Source of the DNA: Arthrospiribacter ruber
GTDB lineage: Bacteria; Bacteroidota; Bacteroidia; Cytophagales; Cyclobacteriaceae
Direction of reading: 5' to 3'
Assembly: GCF_019343195.1 (NCBI RefSeq)
Contig: NZ_RPHB01000010.1
Span: 62,001-126,000 of the forward strand
DNA length: 64,000 bases
Shown here: positions 9,884 to 18,535 of the stretch, one piece after another
How positions within the stretch are numbered: position 1 is the first letter of the stretch
Layout of the letters: each line of letters opens with the position of its first letter
Notes under the pieces: generated by a model
What the model saw: the letters and a program-made list of their open reading frames with translations, nothing else
Databases searched by the model: none
What the model was told of the DNA's origin: nothing
Translations under genes and position numbers: made by a program

Positions 9884-12150
9884 TTTTTGCCTTTGGTTTG
9901 TGCGTCTACTACAGCGATGGCTACCATATTGATGATTTCACGTATGGAGCTACCGAGCTGTAATATATGCACAGGCTTGTTCATTCCCAAGAGTACTGGG
10001 CCGATTGCTTCTGCATGACCTAATTCGGACAACAATTTATAGGCAATATTGCCCGAGCTAAGATCCGGGAAAATGAGGGTGTTGGCCCTATTTCCAATCA
10101 AGCTACTGAAGGGGTAGTTTTCTTTTTGGATTTCTTCATTCAAAGCTACATTGGCCTGCATTTCCCCTTCGATTACCATGTCAGGATATTTTGCTTTGGC
10201 CAGTGCAGTGGCTTTGGATGTTTTGGCTGCCACATCTCCTTTGGCTGAGCCAAAATTGGAATAGGAAAGGATGGCTACTTTTGGATCTATATCAAAAAAC
10301 TTCACCCCGCTTGCTGTAAGTCCTACTATTTCTACCAGTTGTTCAGCGGTAGGATTTACATTGACAGTAGTGTCGGAGAAGAAAAACGGGCCTTTTTCGG
10401 TATTCATGATGTACATGCCAGCTACGCGATCGGTTCCTTCCTTTACTCCAATGACATGCAATGCCGGGAGGATGGTTTTTGGATAATCCTTGGTGAGACC
10501 GGAAATAAGCGCGTCAGCTTCTCCCAGCTCCACCATCATAGATCCAAAGTAATTCCTGTCTTTCATCAGTCTGTAGCACTCTTTAGGAGTAAGTCCTTTT
10601 CTTTTTCTTTTTTCAAAAAGGACATTACCATACCTGATGAGCCTATCTTCATCTGTGTACGGATCCACAATATGTACACCACTGAGTTCAAGTTTGTTTT
10701 CTTCAATGATTTCGTTGATTTTTTCTTTTCTTCCCAACAAAATCGGTATAGCAATTTTTTCATCCCTAAGGACTTGTACAGCTTTAAGAATTTTGACATT
10801 GTCCGCCTCTGCAAAAACCACACGCTTAGGATCTTTTTTGGCTCTTGTCACTACCCTTAGCATCAGTCTTTGATCAATTCCGATTCTTTCCTGTAGCTCT
10901 AGCTCATAACCTTCCCAGTCAGTAATCAGGGTTTTGGCAACTCCGGATTCCATAGCTGCTTTTGCCACAGCAGGGGCTATGGTAGTGATGAGTCTTGGAT
11001 CAAGCGGTTTTGGAATGAGGTAAAATCTTCCAAAAGCCATTTTGGCATCACCATAGGCCTTATTTACAATTTCCGGAACCGGTTCTTTGGCCAAAGCTGC
11101 TATGGCCTTAGCCGCTGCAAGTTTCATTTCTTCGTTGATGGCTGTAGCGCGTACATCCAAGGCACCGCGGAAAATGTACGGGAATCCAAGTACGTTATTT
11201 ACTTGGTTTGGGTAATCGGATCTTCCTGTAGCCATGATCAGGTCATCCCTAGTTTCCATGGCCAGGTCGTAGGCGATTTCCGGATCAGGATTGGCCAATG
11301 CAAAAACGATAGGGTCTTTGGCCATTCTTTTGATTTGATCAGGTGATACGATGTTTCCAGCAGAAAGTCCAAGGAAAACATCAGCATCTGTCAAAGCCTC
11401 AGTCAGAGTATGGATATCTCTGTGTGTGGAAAATTCTTTCTTGATAACATCAAGGTTTACCCTGTCATTTCGGATGACACCCTCTTTGTCACACATGACA
11501 ATGTTTTCCCTTTTGACACCCAGACTCATATAGAACCTGGTGCAGGATACTGCAGAAGCACCGGCCCCATTGACAACAAGTTTGATTTCCCCAATTTGCT
11601 TTCCCACTACTTCCAATGCATTGAGAAGGGCTGCTCCGGAAATGATCGCAGTGCCATGCTGGTCATCGTGCATGACCGGGATATTCATGTCTCTTTTGAG
11701 TGTCTGCTCTATTTCGAAGCATTCAGGTGCTTTGATATCTTCCAAATTGACTCCACCAAAAGTAGGCTCCAAGGATTTGATGATCTGGATGAGTTTTTGG
11801 GGATCTTTTTCATCTATTTCAATATCAAAAACATCAATTCCTGCAAATTTCTTGAATAAAACGCCTTTGCCCTCCATCACCGGCTTGGAAGCTTCGGGTC
11901 CAATGTCTCCTAGTCCCAATACGGCTGTCCCGTTTGAAATTACTGCTACAAGATTGCCTTTAGCGGTATATTTGTAGACATTTTCTTTGTCTTTTTCTAT
12001 TTCTTTGCAAGGTTCTGCTACTCCTGGAGAGTAGGCCAATGCAAGGTCAAGTTGGCTGGATAAAGGTTTGGTAGGAATTACTTCGATTTTACCTGGTTTA
12101 CCTTGGGTATGATAACTCAGGGCATCTTCTTTTCTGATTTTGATGGCCAT
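9880..12150 (-). CDS. maeB: NADP-dependent malic enzyme with C-terminal phosphotransacetylase-like domain
   Basis: The 756-residue two-domain protein is of the MaeB type. The N-terminal malic enzyme half (about 1-430) carries YSPGVAEPCKEI, the substrate/metal region GLGDIGPEASKPVMEGK and the NAD(P)-binding VNGAGASAVSC. The C-terminal half (about 430-756) resembles phosphate acetyltransferase (FAEADNVKILKAVQVL near the start of that domain, later VGLTASGVKFFDIDPKVA) and in E. coli MaeB serves as a regulatory domain sensing acetyl-CoA. The reaction is oxidative decarboxylation of malate to pyruvate with NADPH formation in the cytoplasm. It lies in the minus-strand cluster between a DUF4837 gene and ruvA. 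Confidence 0.93.
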   Translation of the reverse strand: MAIKIRKEDALSYHTQGKPGKIEVIPTKPLSSQLDLALAYSPGVAEPCKEIEKDKENVYKYTAKGNLVAVISNGTAVLGLGDIGPEASKPVMEGKGVLFKKFAGIDVFDIEIDEKDPQKLIQIIKSLEPTFGGVNLEDIKAPECFEIEQTLKRDMNIPVMHDDQHGTAIISGAALLNALEVVGKQIGEIKLVVNGAGASAVSCTRFYMSLGVKRENIVMCDKEGVIRNDRVNLDVIKKEFSTHRDIHTLTEALTDADVFLGLSAGNIVSPDQIKRMAKDPIVFALANPDPEIAYDLAMETRDDLIMATGRSDYPNQVNNVLGFPYIFRGALDVRATAINEEMKLAAAKAIAALAKEPVPEIVNKAYGDAKMAFGRFYLIPKPLDPRLITTIAPAVAKAAMESGVAKTLITDWEGYELELQERIGIDQRLMLRVVTRAKKDPKRVVFAEADNVKILKAVQVLRDEKIAIPILLGRKEKINEIIEENKLELSGVHIVDPYTDEDRLIRYGNVLFEKRKRKGLTPKECYRLMKDRNYFGSMMVELGEADALISGLTKDYPKTILPALHVIGVKEGTDRVAGMYIMNTEKGPFFFSDTTVNVNPTAEQLVEIVGLTASGVKFFDIDPKVAILSYSNFGSAKGDVAAKTSKATALAKAKYPDMVIEGEMQANVALNEEIQKENYPFSSLIGNRANTLIFPDLSSGNIAYKLLSELGHAEAIGPVLLGMNKPVHILQLGSSIREIINMVAIAVVDAQTKGKK

Positions 12151-12173
12151 AAAGGTTTCTTTTGTTAATAAAA

Positions 12174-13277
12174 TCAGCTGGCCTGATCTTCACTAGGTGA
12201 AAGTTCAGTAGCCAGCAAAAGGGTTTCTATTTCCCGGATTGCTTCCCTATGTGCCTCATTGGGATAGTATAAAAAGCCTTCCATATAATAAAGCTTTCCA
12301 TTTTTGTCATCCACAATGACATAGGCCATGAAAGAACCTCCCATACTGAGATTGTTGGTCTTCCATCCTCCCCGGATTTCTATTGCAAAATTATTGTTTA
12401 TACTGAAATTACTAAATACCGGGCTCGGGTCAACCCTTTCGGTGACCAAATATGAGTTCCGGTTATTGGGATCCCCATAGATATGCTGTCTGGTGATCTT
12501 TTCTCTAAGTTCTAAAAGCGCTTCTGGAAAAAGCTGCTCTTCTGAAGTGTAGTCAGTTTCGTAGAAAAACAAGCTTATATCCGCTCTGTCTGTTCTAGGT
12601 GTAGGCTGCCTCAGCCAAAGGAAATTGTTATCTGCTTTAGCAATCTGATAGGATGCCGGAACATTAATTTCCAACCCAAATTCCCTTCCGGCCATTTTAG
12701 CAGCAGAGCTTTTTCTGCTGAGCAGTACTCTTTCCAGACGGTTCCTTTCCCGCACCTGGAAAAGATTTTGAAGTTTACTTTTATTGGCGGTCAGATTGTT
12801 GATGAGTTCTTCTTCATTATTACCAAAAAGGTATATCACTTCCTGGCCAATGGCAAATTCATCTTCGCTTCTCAGAATATATTTGCTGGGATCTTCGGCA
12901 GCCTGCTCTTTGGCTTCTTTACTGAAGAGAGCATTGATGTTTTGGCTGGCTGCTTTTTTGTCATCAAAAGTGGTGACGTACACAATATTGGTCGCCATTT
13001 TGAGCATCCTGTTCATTCCTCGCGGATCTACTTTGCGGACATCAAACATGGTTTCGTCACGGATCAGACCTCTGACATCCTCTTGAAAAATATCTTTTAA
13101 GACCCGGCCCACTGGCCCATCCCATTTGGTGGAATCTATGGCCAGAATTATTTCACCTACAGCTCCTCTGGCTTTAGGTTTGGTAGAGTTTTTGGACTCT
13201 TCGGTTTCTTCACAGCTCCAGAAAGCCATAGCGGCAATGCATAAAAACATTGCGGTGCTTATTGTTTTGATACTCAT
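12174..13277 (-). CDS. DUF4837 family lipoprotein
   Basis: From the start MSIKTISTAMF the protein has 367 residues. An upstream ATG at 13319 would bury the lipoprotein signal behind 14 extra residues, so the start at 13277 is preferred. The signal peptide ends in a lipobox-like AFWSC (Cys about 21), predicting a lipid-anchored periplasmic or outer-membrane protein. The body resembles the Bacteroidetes family DUF4837 (GREFGLEINVPASYQIAKADNNFLWLRQPTPRTD is interior; only short parts quoted elsewhere). Function is unknown. It sits between the LysM transglycosylase and maeB in the same direction, so it may belong to envelope maintenance; that is inference from context. Confidence 0.75.
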   Translation of the reverse strand: MSIKTISTAMFLCIAAMAFWSCEETEESKNSTKPKARGAVGEIILAIDSTKWDGPVGRVLKDIFQEDVRGLIRDETMFDVRKVDPRGMNRMLKMATNIVYVTTFDDKKAASQNINALFSKEAKEQAAEDPSKYILRSEDEFAIGQEVIYLFGNNEEELINNLTANKSKLQNLFQVRERNRLERVLLSRKSSAAKMAGREFGLEINVPASYQIAKADNNFLWLRQPTPRTDRADISLFFYETDYTSEEQLFPEALLELREKITRQHIYGDPNNRNSYLVTERVDPSPVFSNFSINNNFAIEIRGGWKTNNLSMGGSFMAYVIVDDKNGKLYYMEGFLYYPNEAHREAIREIETLLLATELSPSEDQAS

Positions 13278-13351
13278 ATTGTTCGATTTTATTAACCCTT
13301 TACAAGTTATCAATTCCAAGATGGATAAAAAAGTTTTTACTAATAAAATAG

Positions 13352-14767
13352 TTAACCTATAATAAGCTTTTGACCGGGTTTAATCTGGTTTGTGTTAAGA
13401 TTGTTTAACTTTTTGATCTGATCTACTGTGACCCCGTTGAGTTTTTTTGAAATCAGCCACAAGCTGTCACCAGGTTGGACTGTGTATACTTTTGGGTTCC
13501 CGGAATTGGAACTGTTCTGGGCTATTGAACTTTCAAAATTACCATTTTTAGTATAGATATATAGGGTCTGACCTATCCGGATGTTATTTGAAGTTAAATT
13601 ATTCCAAGTCTTGATATTGGTGACGGTTGTGCCGTGATTTTGGGCAATCTTTCCAAGCACATCACCTGATTTGACTTTATATGCTATCCTGGTATTATCT
13701 CCTGAATTAGCTGCTGCCACAGCTTTGGCTACAGCAGGATTGGAGTTCTGATTGCTGGCTATTCTAAGGTCAATGGCTCTTTCTGAAGTGAGTTTCACAG
13801 CGGAAGCAAAGTGTTCTTTGTTTTCTGCGATATAGTCCACCTTGTTTTTTGGTACCCTTACAGCCATGTGCTTGTTTGAATTTGGTATGAGCCTGTTTTG
13901 GATAGAAGGATTCAGGTGCTCTAGGTCTTCTATGCATAGTCCTGTCAAGTTGGCCAACTCTTCCAGATCCAGTTCCTGATTGAAATTGATCTTTTCATAA
14001 GCGATAGGGTAAGTGGGCTCTTCAAGGACAAAATTGTGCTCTTCTGCATGTCTGATCAGGTACATCATGGCTTGAAACTGAGGGATGTAGCTTCTCGTTT
14101 CTTTAGGGAGGTAATTATACAGGTCCCAGAATTTGGATTTGCCTCCGGACCGTCTAATTGCTTTCCTTACATTTCCCGGACCACAATTGTAAGCCGCCAG
14201 TGCCACTTCCCAATCGTTGAACATCCGGTATAATGATTTGAGGTACTTAGCAGCTGCTTCAGTGGACATTTCGGGATCCATTCTGTCATCAATATCCATG
14301 TTGGTGTGCATGTGGTACATTCTGCCTGTAGCCGGCATAAACTGCCAAAGCCCCATGGCACCCACTCTAGATTTTGCTTTTGGATTAAGACCTGATTCAA
14401 TGATGGCCAGAAACTTGACATCATCAGGCATGTCATGGGCCGCGAGGGTTTCTTCAAACATTGGAAAATAAGTATCCATTCTTTGAAGGACCATTTTAGT
14501 GTAATCTCTGTTTCTGACCGCGAAATAATTGATAAAAGCAAATATCCTTTCATTCAGCTCGAAGGGCATGGAAGTCTCCATATTCCGGATCCTTTCAGCC
14601 ACTTCTGAATAAGTGAAATCAGGTATATACTCAAATTGATATATTGGGGATATGGTTTCTTCCTCGATCGTACTGTTGTTGATCTCATACAATTCCTGAC
14701 CATAAGAAATGTGACTCGCTGCGACGAAGGCTAAGAAAGCACAGATTAAAATGAAGTGTTTTTTCAT
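13352..14767 (-). CDS. mltD: Membrane-bound lytic murein transglycosylase with two LysM domains (MltD type)
   Basis: The 471-residue protein has a signal peptide (about 23 residues, ending ISYGQ). The SLT domain spans about 95-235, with the catalytic glutamate E124 in AIIESGLNP, followed by GAMGLWQFMPATGR and ALAAYNCGPGNVRKAI, the classical family 1 transglycosylase motifs. Two LysM modules close the protein (about 358-402 and 425-470, each with V..GD.L..I). It cleaves the MurNAc-GlcNAc bond of peptidoglycan with 1,6-anhydro product formation and binds the wall by LysM. It is 13 bp downstream of gatA and upstream of DUF4837. Confidence 0.92.
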   Translation of the reverse strand: MKKHFILICAFLAFVAASHISYGQELYEINNSTIEEETISPIYQFEYIPDFTYSEVAERIRNMETSMPFELNERIFAFINYFAVRNRDYTKMVLQRMDTYFPMFEETLAAHDMPDDVKFLAIIESGLNPKAKSRVGAMGLWQFMPATGRMYHMHTNMDIDDRMDPEMSTEAAAKYLKSLYRMFNDWEVALAAYNCGPGNVRKAIRRSGGKSKFWDLYNYLPKETRSYIPQFQAMMYLIRHAEEHNFVLEEPTYPIAYEKINFNQELDLEELANLTGLCIEDLEHLNPSIQNRLIPNSNKHMAVRVPKNKVDYIAENKEHFASAVKLTSERAIDLRIASNQNSNPAVAKAVAAANSGDNTRIAYKVKSGDVLGKIAQNHGTTVTNIKTWNNLTSNNIRIGQTLYIYTKNGNFESSIAQNSSNSGNPKVYTVQPGDSLWLISKKLNGVTVDQIKKLNNLNTNQIKPGQKLIIG

Positions 14768-14780
14768 GGTCAGGACATTT

Positions 14781-16214
14781 TTATGAATTACTGTTTATAT
14801 CTGTCAGGTATTTTGCAAAGGCATATAATTCAGCTTCCTTAAAGGAATTAGCCATGACCTGAAGGCCGATAGGAAGTCCTTTTTTGTCTTTCCCATTTGG
14901 GATAGAAATTGAAGGTACTCCAGAAACGGAGGCCTGGACAGTAAATAAATCTTCAAGATACATGGCTACAGGGTCATTACTATGCTCTCCAAACTTAAAC
15001 GCCGTAGTAGGCGTAGTCGGCATAATAATATAATCATATTTTGTGAGAAGATCCTCAGTAAATTCTTTTATAAGTCTCCTTACCCGCTGGGCTTTGGTAA
15101 AATAGGCATCGTAATAGCTCGCGCTTAGAACAAAAGTACCCAACATGATCCTTCTCTTTACTTCTTCACCGAAACCCTCCGACCTGGTTTTTTTGTACAT
15201 ACTTTCCAAGTTGTGAGCATTAGGAGTTCTGTATCCATATTTGACTCCGTCAAATCGGGAAAGGTTAGAGCTGGCTTCTGCTGTGGTAAGGATGTAATAA
15301 GTAGGAAGTACATATTTCAATAATGGAAAATGAACTTCTTCTACCTGATGTCCTTCTTCTTTAAGCTTGTCAAGGACAGCGACAGTATTGCTTTTGATTT
15401 CTTCCTGAAGTGCCGGGGATTCTATGGTTTCGGTCAGATAGGCAACTTTCGCTCTTTTGTCAAAATGCAGTAATTCCGAATAGTGTGGGACTGCTTTTCT
15501 GGATACAGTAGAGTCGAAATTATCAGGACCGGCCATTACTTCCATGACCAGAGCATTGTCAGGGACATTTCTGGAGAAAACACCAATCGTATCAAATGAT
15601 GATGCATAGGCTATAAGTCCCCATCTGGAAACCCTCGAATAAGTTGGCTTGATGCCCACCAATCCCGTAAATGCCGCCGGCTGTCTTACAGATCCACCTG
15701 TATCAGTTCCCAAAGAAACCGTACAGAGGTTGGCCTGCACAGCTACTGCAGAGCCACCGGATGAACCGCCTGGAACCCTTTCTTCATCAGCAGCATTGAG
15801 TACCTTTCCATGTGCGGAGTTCTCATTGGAGCTGCCCATTCCAAACTCGTCACAATTAAGCCTACCGATAATGATGGCATCTTCGTCAATTAGTCTTTGG
15901 ACGGCCGTGGAGGTAAACTGGGATTTGAAGCCTTTTAGGATTTTGCTGGAAGCATTGGATTCGTGGTCTTGGTAGACCAGGACATCCTTGATGCCAATGA
16001 CCATTCCGGCCAATTTCCCTGCTTTTCCTGAAGAAATTTTTTCATCTACCTTGGAAGCCTGCTCCAAAGCGGAATCCTTATAAACTTCAACGAAGGCGTT
16101 GAGATGCGCCTTCGTTTGAATGTTTTGGAGGTAATAATTTACTATCGCTTTACAATCGGTTTCCCTATTTTCAAGCGACTTCTTTATGTCGTCAAATGAG
16201 AGGAATTTTTCCAA
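14781..16214 (-). CDS. gatA: Aspartyl/glutamyl-tRNA(Asn/Gln) amidotransferase subunit A
   Basis: The protein has 477 residues of the amidase signature family. The Lys-cisSer-Ser triad is visible as K76 (GIKDVL), S151 (GGSSGGSA) and S175 (GTDTGGSVRQPAA), nearly the same spacing as known GatA enzymes. GatA liberates ammonia from glutamine, which GatB uses to amidate mischarged Glu-tRNA(Gln) or Asp-tRNA(Asn). The GatA-typical C-terminal block TPTTAFKFGEHSNDPVAMYLEDLFTV supports GatA over a generic amidase. gatB and gatC are not in the window. It is 21 bp downstream of tatA. Confidence 0.92.
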   Translation of the reverse strand: MEKFLSFDDIKKSLENRETDCKAIVNYYLQNIQTKAHLNAFVEVYKDSALEQASKVDEKISSGKAGKLAGMVIGIKDVLVYQDHESNASSKILKGFKSQFTSTAVQRLIDEDAIIIGRLNCDEFGMGSSNENSAHGKVLNAADEERVPGGSSGGSAVAVQANLCTVSLGTDTGGSVRQPAAFTGLVGIKPTYSRVSRWGLIAYASSFDTIGVFSRNVPDNALVMEVMAGPDNFDSTVSRKAVPHYSELLHFDKRAKVAYLTETIESPALQEEIKSNTVAVLDKLKEEGHQVEEVHFPLLKYVLPTYYILTTAEASSNLSRFDGVKYGYRTPNAHNLESMYKKTRSEGFGEEVKRRIMLGTFVLSASYYDAYFTKAQRVRRLIKEFTEDLLTKYDYIIMPTTPTTAFKFGEHSNDPVAMYLEDLFTVQASVSGVPSISIPNGKDKKGLPIGLQVMANSFKEAELYAFAKYLTDINSNS

Positions 16215-16235
16215 GTCTACTAGTTTTGAAGATTA

Positions 16236-16439
16236 TCAGTCTTTTTTCTTCTTTTCTTTCAAACCTTCTTCAAGGTCGTCCTGAATTTCTTTGGTTGCAT
16301 CTTTGAATTCTCTGATTCCTCTTCCAAGTCCTCTTGCCAATTCAGGGATTCTTTTTGCACCAAAGAGCAGCAAAATCACCAAGATGATTAGGATGATAGA
16401 GCCTCCGCCCATATTTTGTAAGAAACCCAATGTTGTCAT
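16236..16439 (-). CDS. tatA: Sec-independent protein translocase subunit TatA
   Basis: This 67-residue protein has one N-terminal membrane segment (about 13-28), the hinge LLFGAKRIPELARGLGRGI, then an amphipathic helix and a Lys-rich acidic tail ending KEKKKKD. It matches TatA/TatE in size and motif and would form the membrane-weakening oligomer of the twin-arginine translocase. TatC is not encoded nearby. It is the first gene of the minus-strand run that ends with tonB, and a good promoter lies just upstream (16470-16500). A candidate Tat substrate is encoded at 49606-50538. Confidence 0.93.
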   Translation of the reverse strand: MTTLGFLQNMGGGSIILIILVILLLFGAKRIPELARGLGRGIREFKDATKEIQDDLEEGLKEKKKKD

Positions 16440-16469
16440 GGTCGTATTATTTTAGATTTATAATTGTTA

Positions 16470-16500
16470 CAAAGATATAACAGCATAACGCTTACACCAA
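16470..16500 (-). promoter_or_regulatory. Bacteroidetes-type promoter upstream of tatA
   Basis: On the minus strand a -7 box TATCTTTG (16470-16477) fits TAnnTTTG. A TTG (16498-16500) lies 20 bp upstream as a -33 element. The transcript would start near 16463, about 24 nt before the tatA ATG. Confidence 0.6.
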
Positions 16501-16552
16501 GGAAAGCGGGCTGCTTATCTTGCTTTTTTTATAAATATACGAATTATTTGTT

Positions 16553-17797
16553 TTATCGCCCTGCAAGCCAAATGGATGGATCCATTGGAGTAAGTCCTTT
16601 CCAGGTTTCAAAATGCACCTCAGCCACACCATCTTTATTGGTGTATACCTGCCCAAGCACCTGCTTGGCTGTAACTTTATCGCCTGACTTAACTGAAATA
16701 ACTTTCAGCTTGCTGTACATGGTATAATACTCACCGTGTTTGACCACAATGGTGCCTCCATATCCTGGAACAGTAAAAATCTTGGTGACTTCCCCGTCAA
16801 ACACCGCCCTGACATTGGCATTAGGCGTGGTCTGTATGTCCACACCATCATTGTCTTCGGTGACCCCTTTGACAGTAGGGTGGGGGTGTGTGCCAAAAGG
16901 TCTGGATACAAAGCCGCTTTCCACAGGCCAAGGCAGTTTGCCTCTGTTTCCTGCAAATGAAGAAGATAATGCTGCGGCTTCCGGCGTAAGTGGAATACTG
17001 CTACCTGATGAACGGGTGGCAGTAGAATTTGCCTTTTTGGCCTCTGCTTCAGCTCTTCTGATTTCCTCTTCAATGATTGCCCGGATGGCTCTATTAAGGT
17101 TTTCCTGCTGTTTTTTGGCAGCTGCAATCTGCTTTCTCAGGTCCTGTTCCTGCTTGGTCAGAGAATTGACTATGCCTTGTTGCTCTTGTTTGGCTTTGTC
17201 CAATTGTTGCTTTTGCTGCTGTTCCTGGGCAAGGATATTTTGTTTCTCGTTTTTCTTGGTTTCAAGGTTTTCCCGCTGGGCCGCGAGTTCAGCAGTGGTT
17301 TTTTCGATCTGTTCTACCTGTTTTTTTCTGGCATCGGAATATTGCTTTAGGTATTTGAGCCTCATATAAAACTGCTTGAAAGTGGAAGAACTGAACACGA
17401 AGGCTGTCATGGTCATGCCCTGGTTGAGCTTGGATGATGTGTATATCATACCTGAATACTCTTCTTTCATATTTTTCAGGTCATTTTCCAGAGCTGAAAT
17501 TTTATTTTCCGTTTCGCGGATTTCGGTATCTATGAGGCGGACTTCCCGACTTAAGGTATTGATATAGTTTACCCGAGTCTGTAGTTGTTTGTTGACGACA
17601 TTGAGCTGTCCTACCGATACTTTTTTGGTTTCAGCAGTTTTTTTTAGGATCTGGTCAAATTCAAGCAGCCTTTTTTGTATTTCGGCTTTTTCGCGCTCCA
17701 GCTCAGCCCTGGATTTTTTGGTCTGGGACTGGGCCAAAAGTGCCGGAGTACAGCAAAGGCAAATAAGAAAAATAATAGCAATTTTGAATCTCAACAT
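16553..17797 (-). CDS. envC: EnvC-like murein hydrolase activator (coiled coil plus degenerate LytM domain)
   Basis: The 414-residue protein has a signal peptide (about 22 residues, ending PALLAQ), a long coiled coil rich in Glu, Gln and Lys (about 25-260), and a C-terminal M23/LytM-like domain (about 300-405). Catalytic zinc ligands are missing: the usual HxGxD is NDGVD, and the usual H.VYAHL is YTMYSKL; only VHFET keeps a histidine. This is the pattern of EnvC/NlpD activators, which stimulate amidases at the division site and do not cut peptidoglycan themselves. It is the last gene of a cluster with a DUF4292 lipoprotein and a TPR protein, a conserved Bacteroidetes trio; start and preceding stop are 3 bp apart. 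Confidence 0.85.
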   Translation of the reverse strand: MLRFKIAIIFLICLCCTPALLAQSQTKKSRAELEREKAEIQKRLLEFDQILKKTAETKKVSVGQLNVVNKQLQTRVNYINTLSREVRLIDTEIRETENKISALENDLKNMKEEYSGMIYTSSKLNQGMTMTAFVFSSSTFKQFYMRLKYLKQYSDARKKQVEQIEKTTAELAAQRENLETKKNEKQNILAQEQQQKQQLDKAKQEQQGIVNSLTKQEQDLRKQIAAAKKQQENLNRAIRAIIEEEIRRAEAEAKKANSTATRSSGSSIPLTPEAAALSSSFAGNRGKLPWPVESGFVSRPFGTHPHPTVKGVTEDNDGVDIQTTPNANVRAVFDGEVTKIFTVPGYGGTIVVKHGEYYTMYSKLKVISVKSGDKVTAKQVLGQVYTNKDGVAEVHFETWKGLTPMDPSIWLAGR

Positions 17798-17800
17798 TCT

Positions 17801-18535
17801 TTAAAACCTAAAAGGGAAGGATAGGGGAGTGTCGACTATTTCTGTACGGATCATTTCCAGGTTGATGATGGAAGCCTGAGGTCCGTCAGGAGTATTGAAA
17901 GAGAGCCTTAACAGCATTTGATTGGGAAAAGGCTGGTTATCCAAATCTTCAAATACATGATAATTGGCCAATAATGAACCTTTCTCTTTCATAGATGTGC
18001 TGGTAAGTTCCGCGACTTTTCCGTGTCCTGTATTTACTCTGGAGTGGAACCTGAATCCATCTCTAGCTTGAGTGAGTTCAAAGTACTGCCCAATCCTGAT
18101 CAACCTGTCACGATAGCTGAATTCATGTGGGATATTGGCAAATACGATGTTTTGGATCAAATCCAGATTGAGGCTAAGATCATACATTGTTTCGATCTCT
18201 TTGAAGGTCATATTGATGTCCTCTCCGTTCAACCGGTCTTTGATCATGACCCTGTCTTTGGTGACAGCTCCTCTAAAAGCCTCAAGCCCAAGTCCAGGTG
18301 TGATACTAAACCAAAAGATACTATCTTTTTTCGCCCGTATATTTATGGTTCCTTTCGTGGTTTTACCAGAAGGCTCTTCTATAACTATTCTTCCTCTTGC
18401 AGTGAAATTTTCGAAATCAAAATACACAGGTTCAAATTCCTGCATGATTTCATCCGAAGTGTAAAGATTAGGCTTTGGGGCACATGCAAAGCCGAGTGCC
18501 ACAACAAGTACCAAAGCGAAAAGTGGTCTAATCAT
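17801..18535 (-). CDS. DUF4292 family lipoprotein
   Basis: The start MIRPLFALVLVVALGFACAPK at 18535 gives 244 residues with a lipobox (GFAC, Cys 18) and overlaps the upstream TPR gene by 8 bp. Longer in-frame starts to 18730 run through the TPR gene and are rejected. The rest is beta-rich, and the family is thought to resemble LolA/LolB-type lipoprotein carriers, although I cannot verify that from the sequence. The conserved neighbours (TPR protein upstream, EnvC-like activator downstream) suggest an envelope role. Function is not established. Confidence 0.8.
   Translation of the reverse strand: MIRPLFALVLVVALGFACAPKPNLYTSDEIMQEFEPVYFDFENFTARGRIVIEEPSGKTTKGTINIRAKKDSIFWFSITPGLGLEAFRGAVTKDRVMIKDRLNGEDINMTFKEIETMYDLSLNLDLIQNIVFANIPHEFSYRDRLIRIGQYFELTQARDGFRFHSRVNTGHGKVAELTSTSMKEKGSLLANYHVFEDLDNQPFPNQMLLRLSFNTPDGPQASIINLEMIRTEIVDTPLSFPFRF

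Noticed and set aside
10566-10823. Minus-strand frame within maeB in another frame
   Set aside because: Lys-rich shadow of the phosphotransacetylase-like domain with no separate signals.
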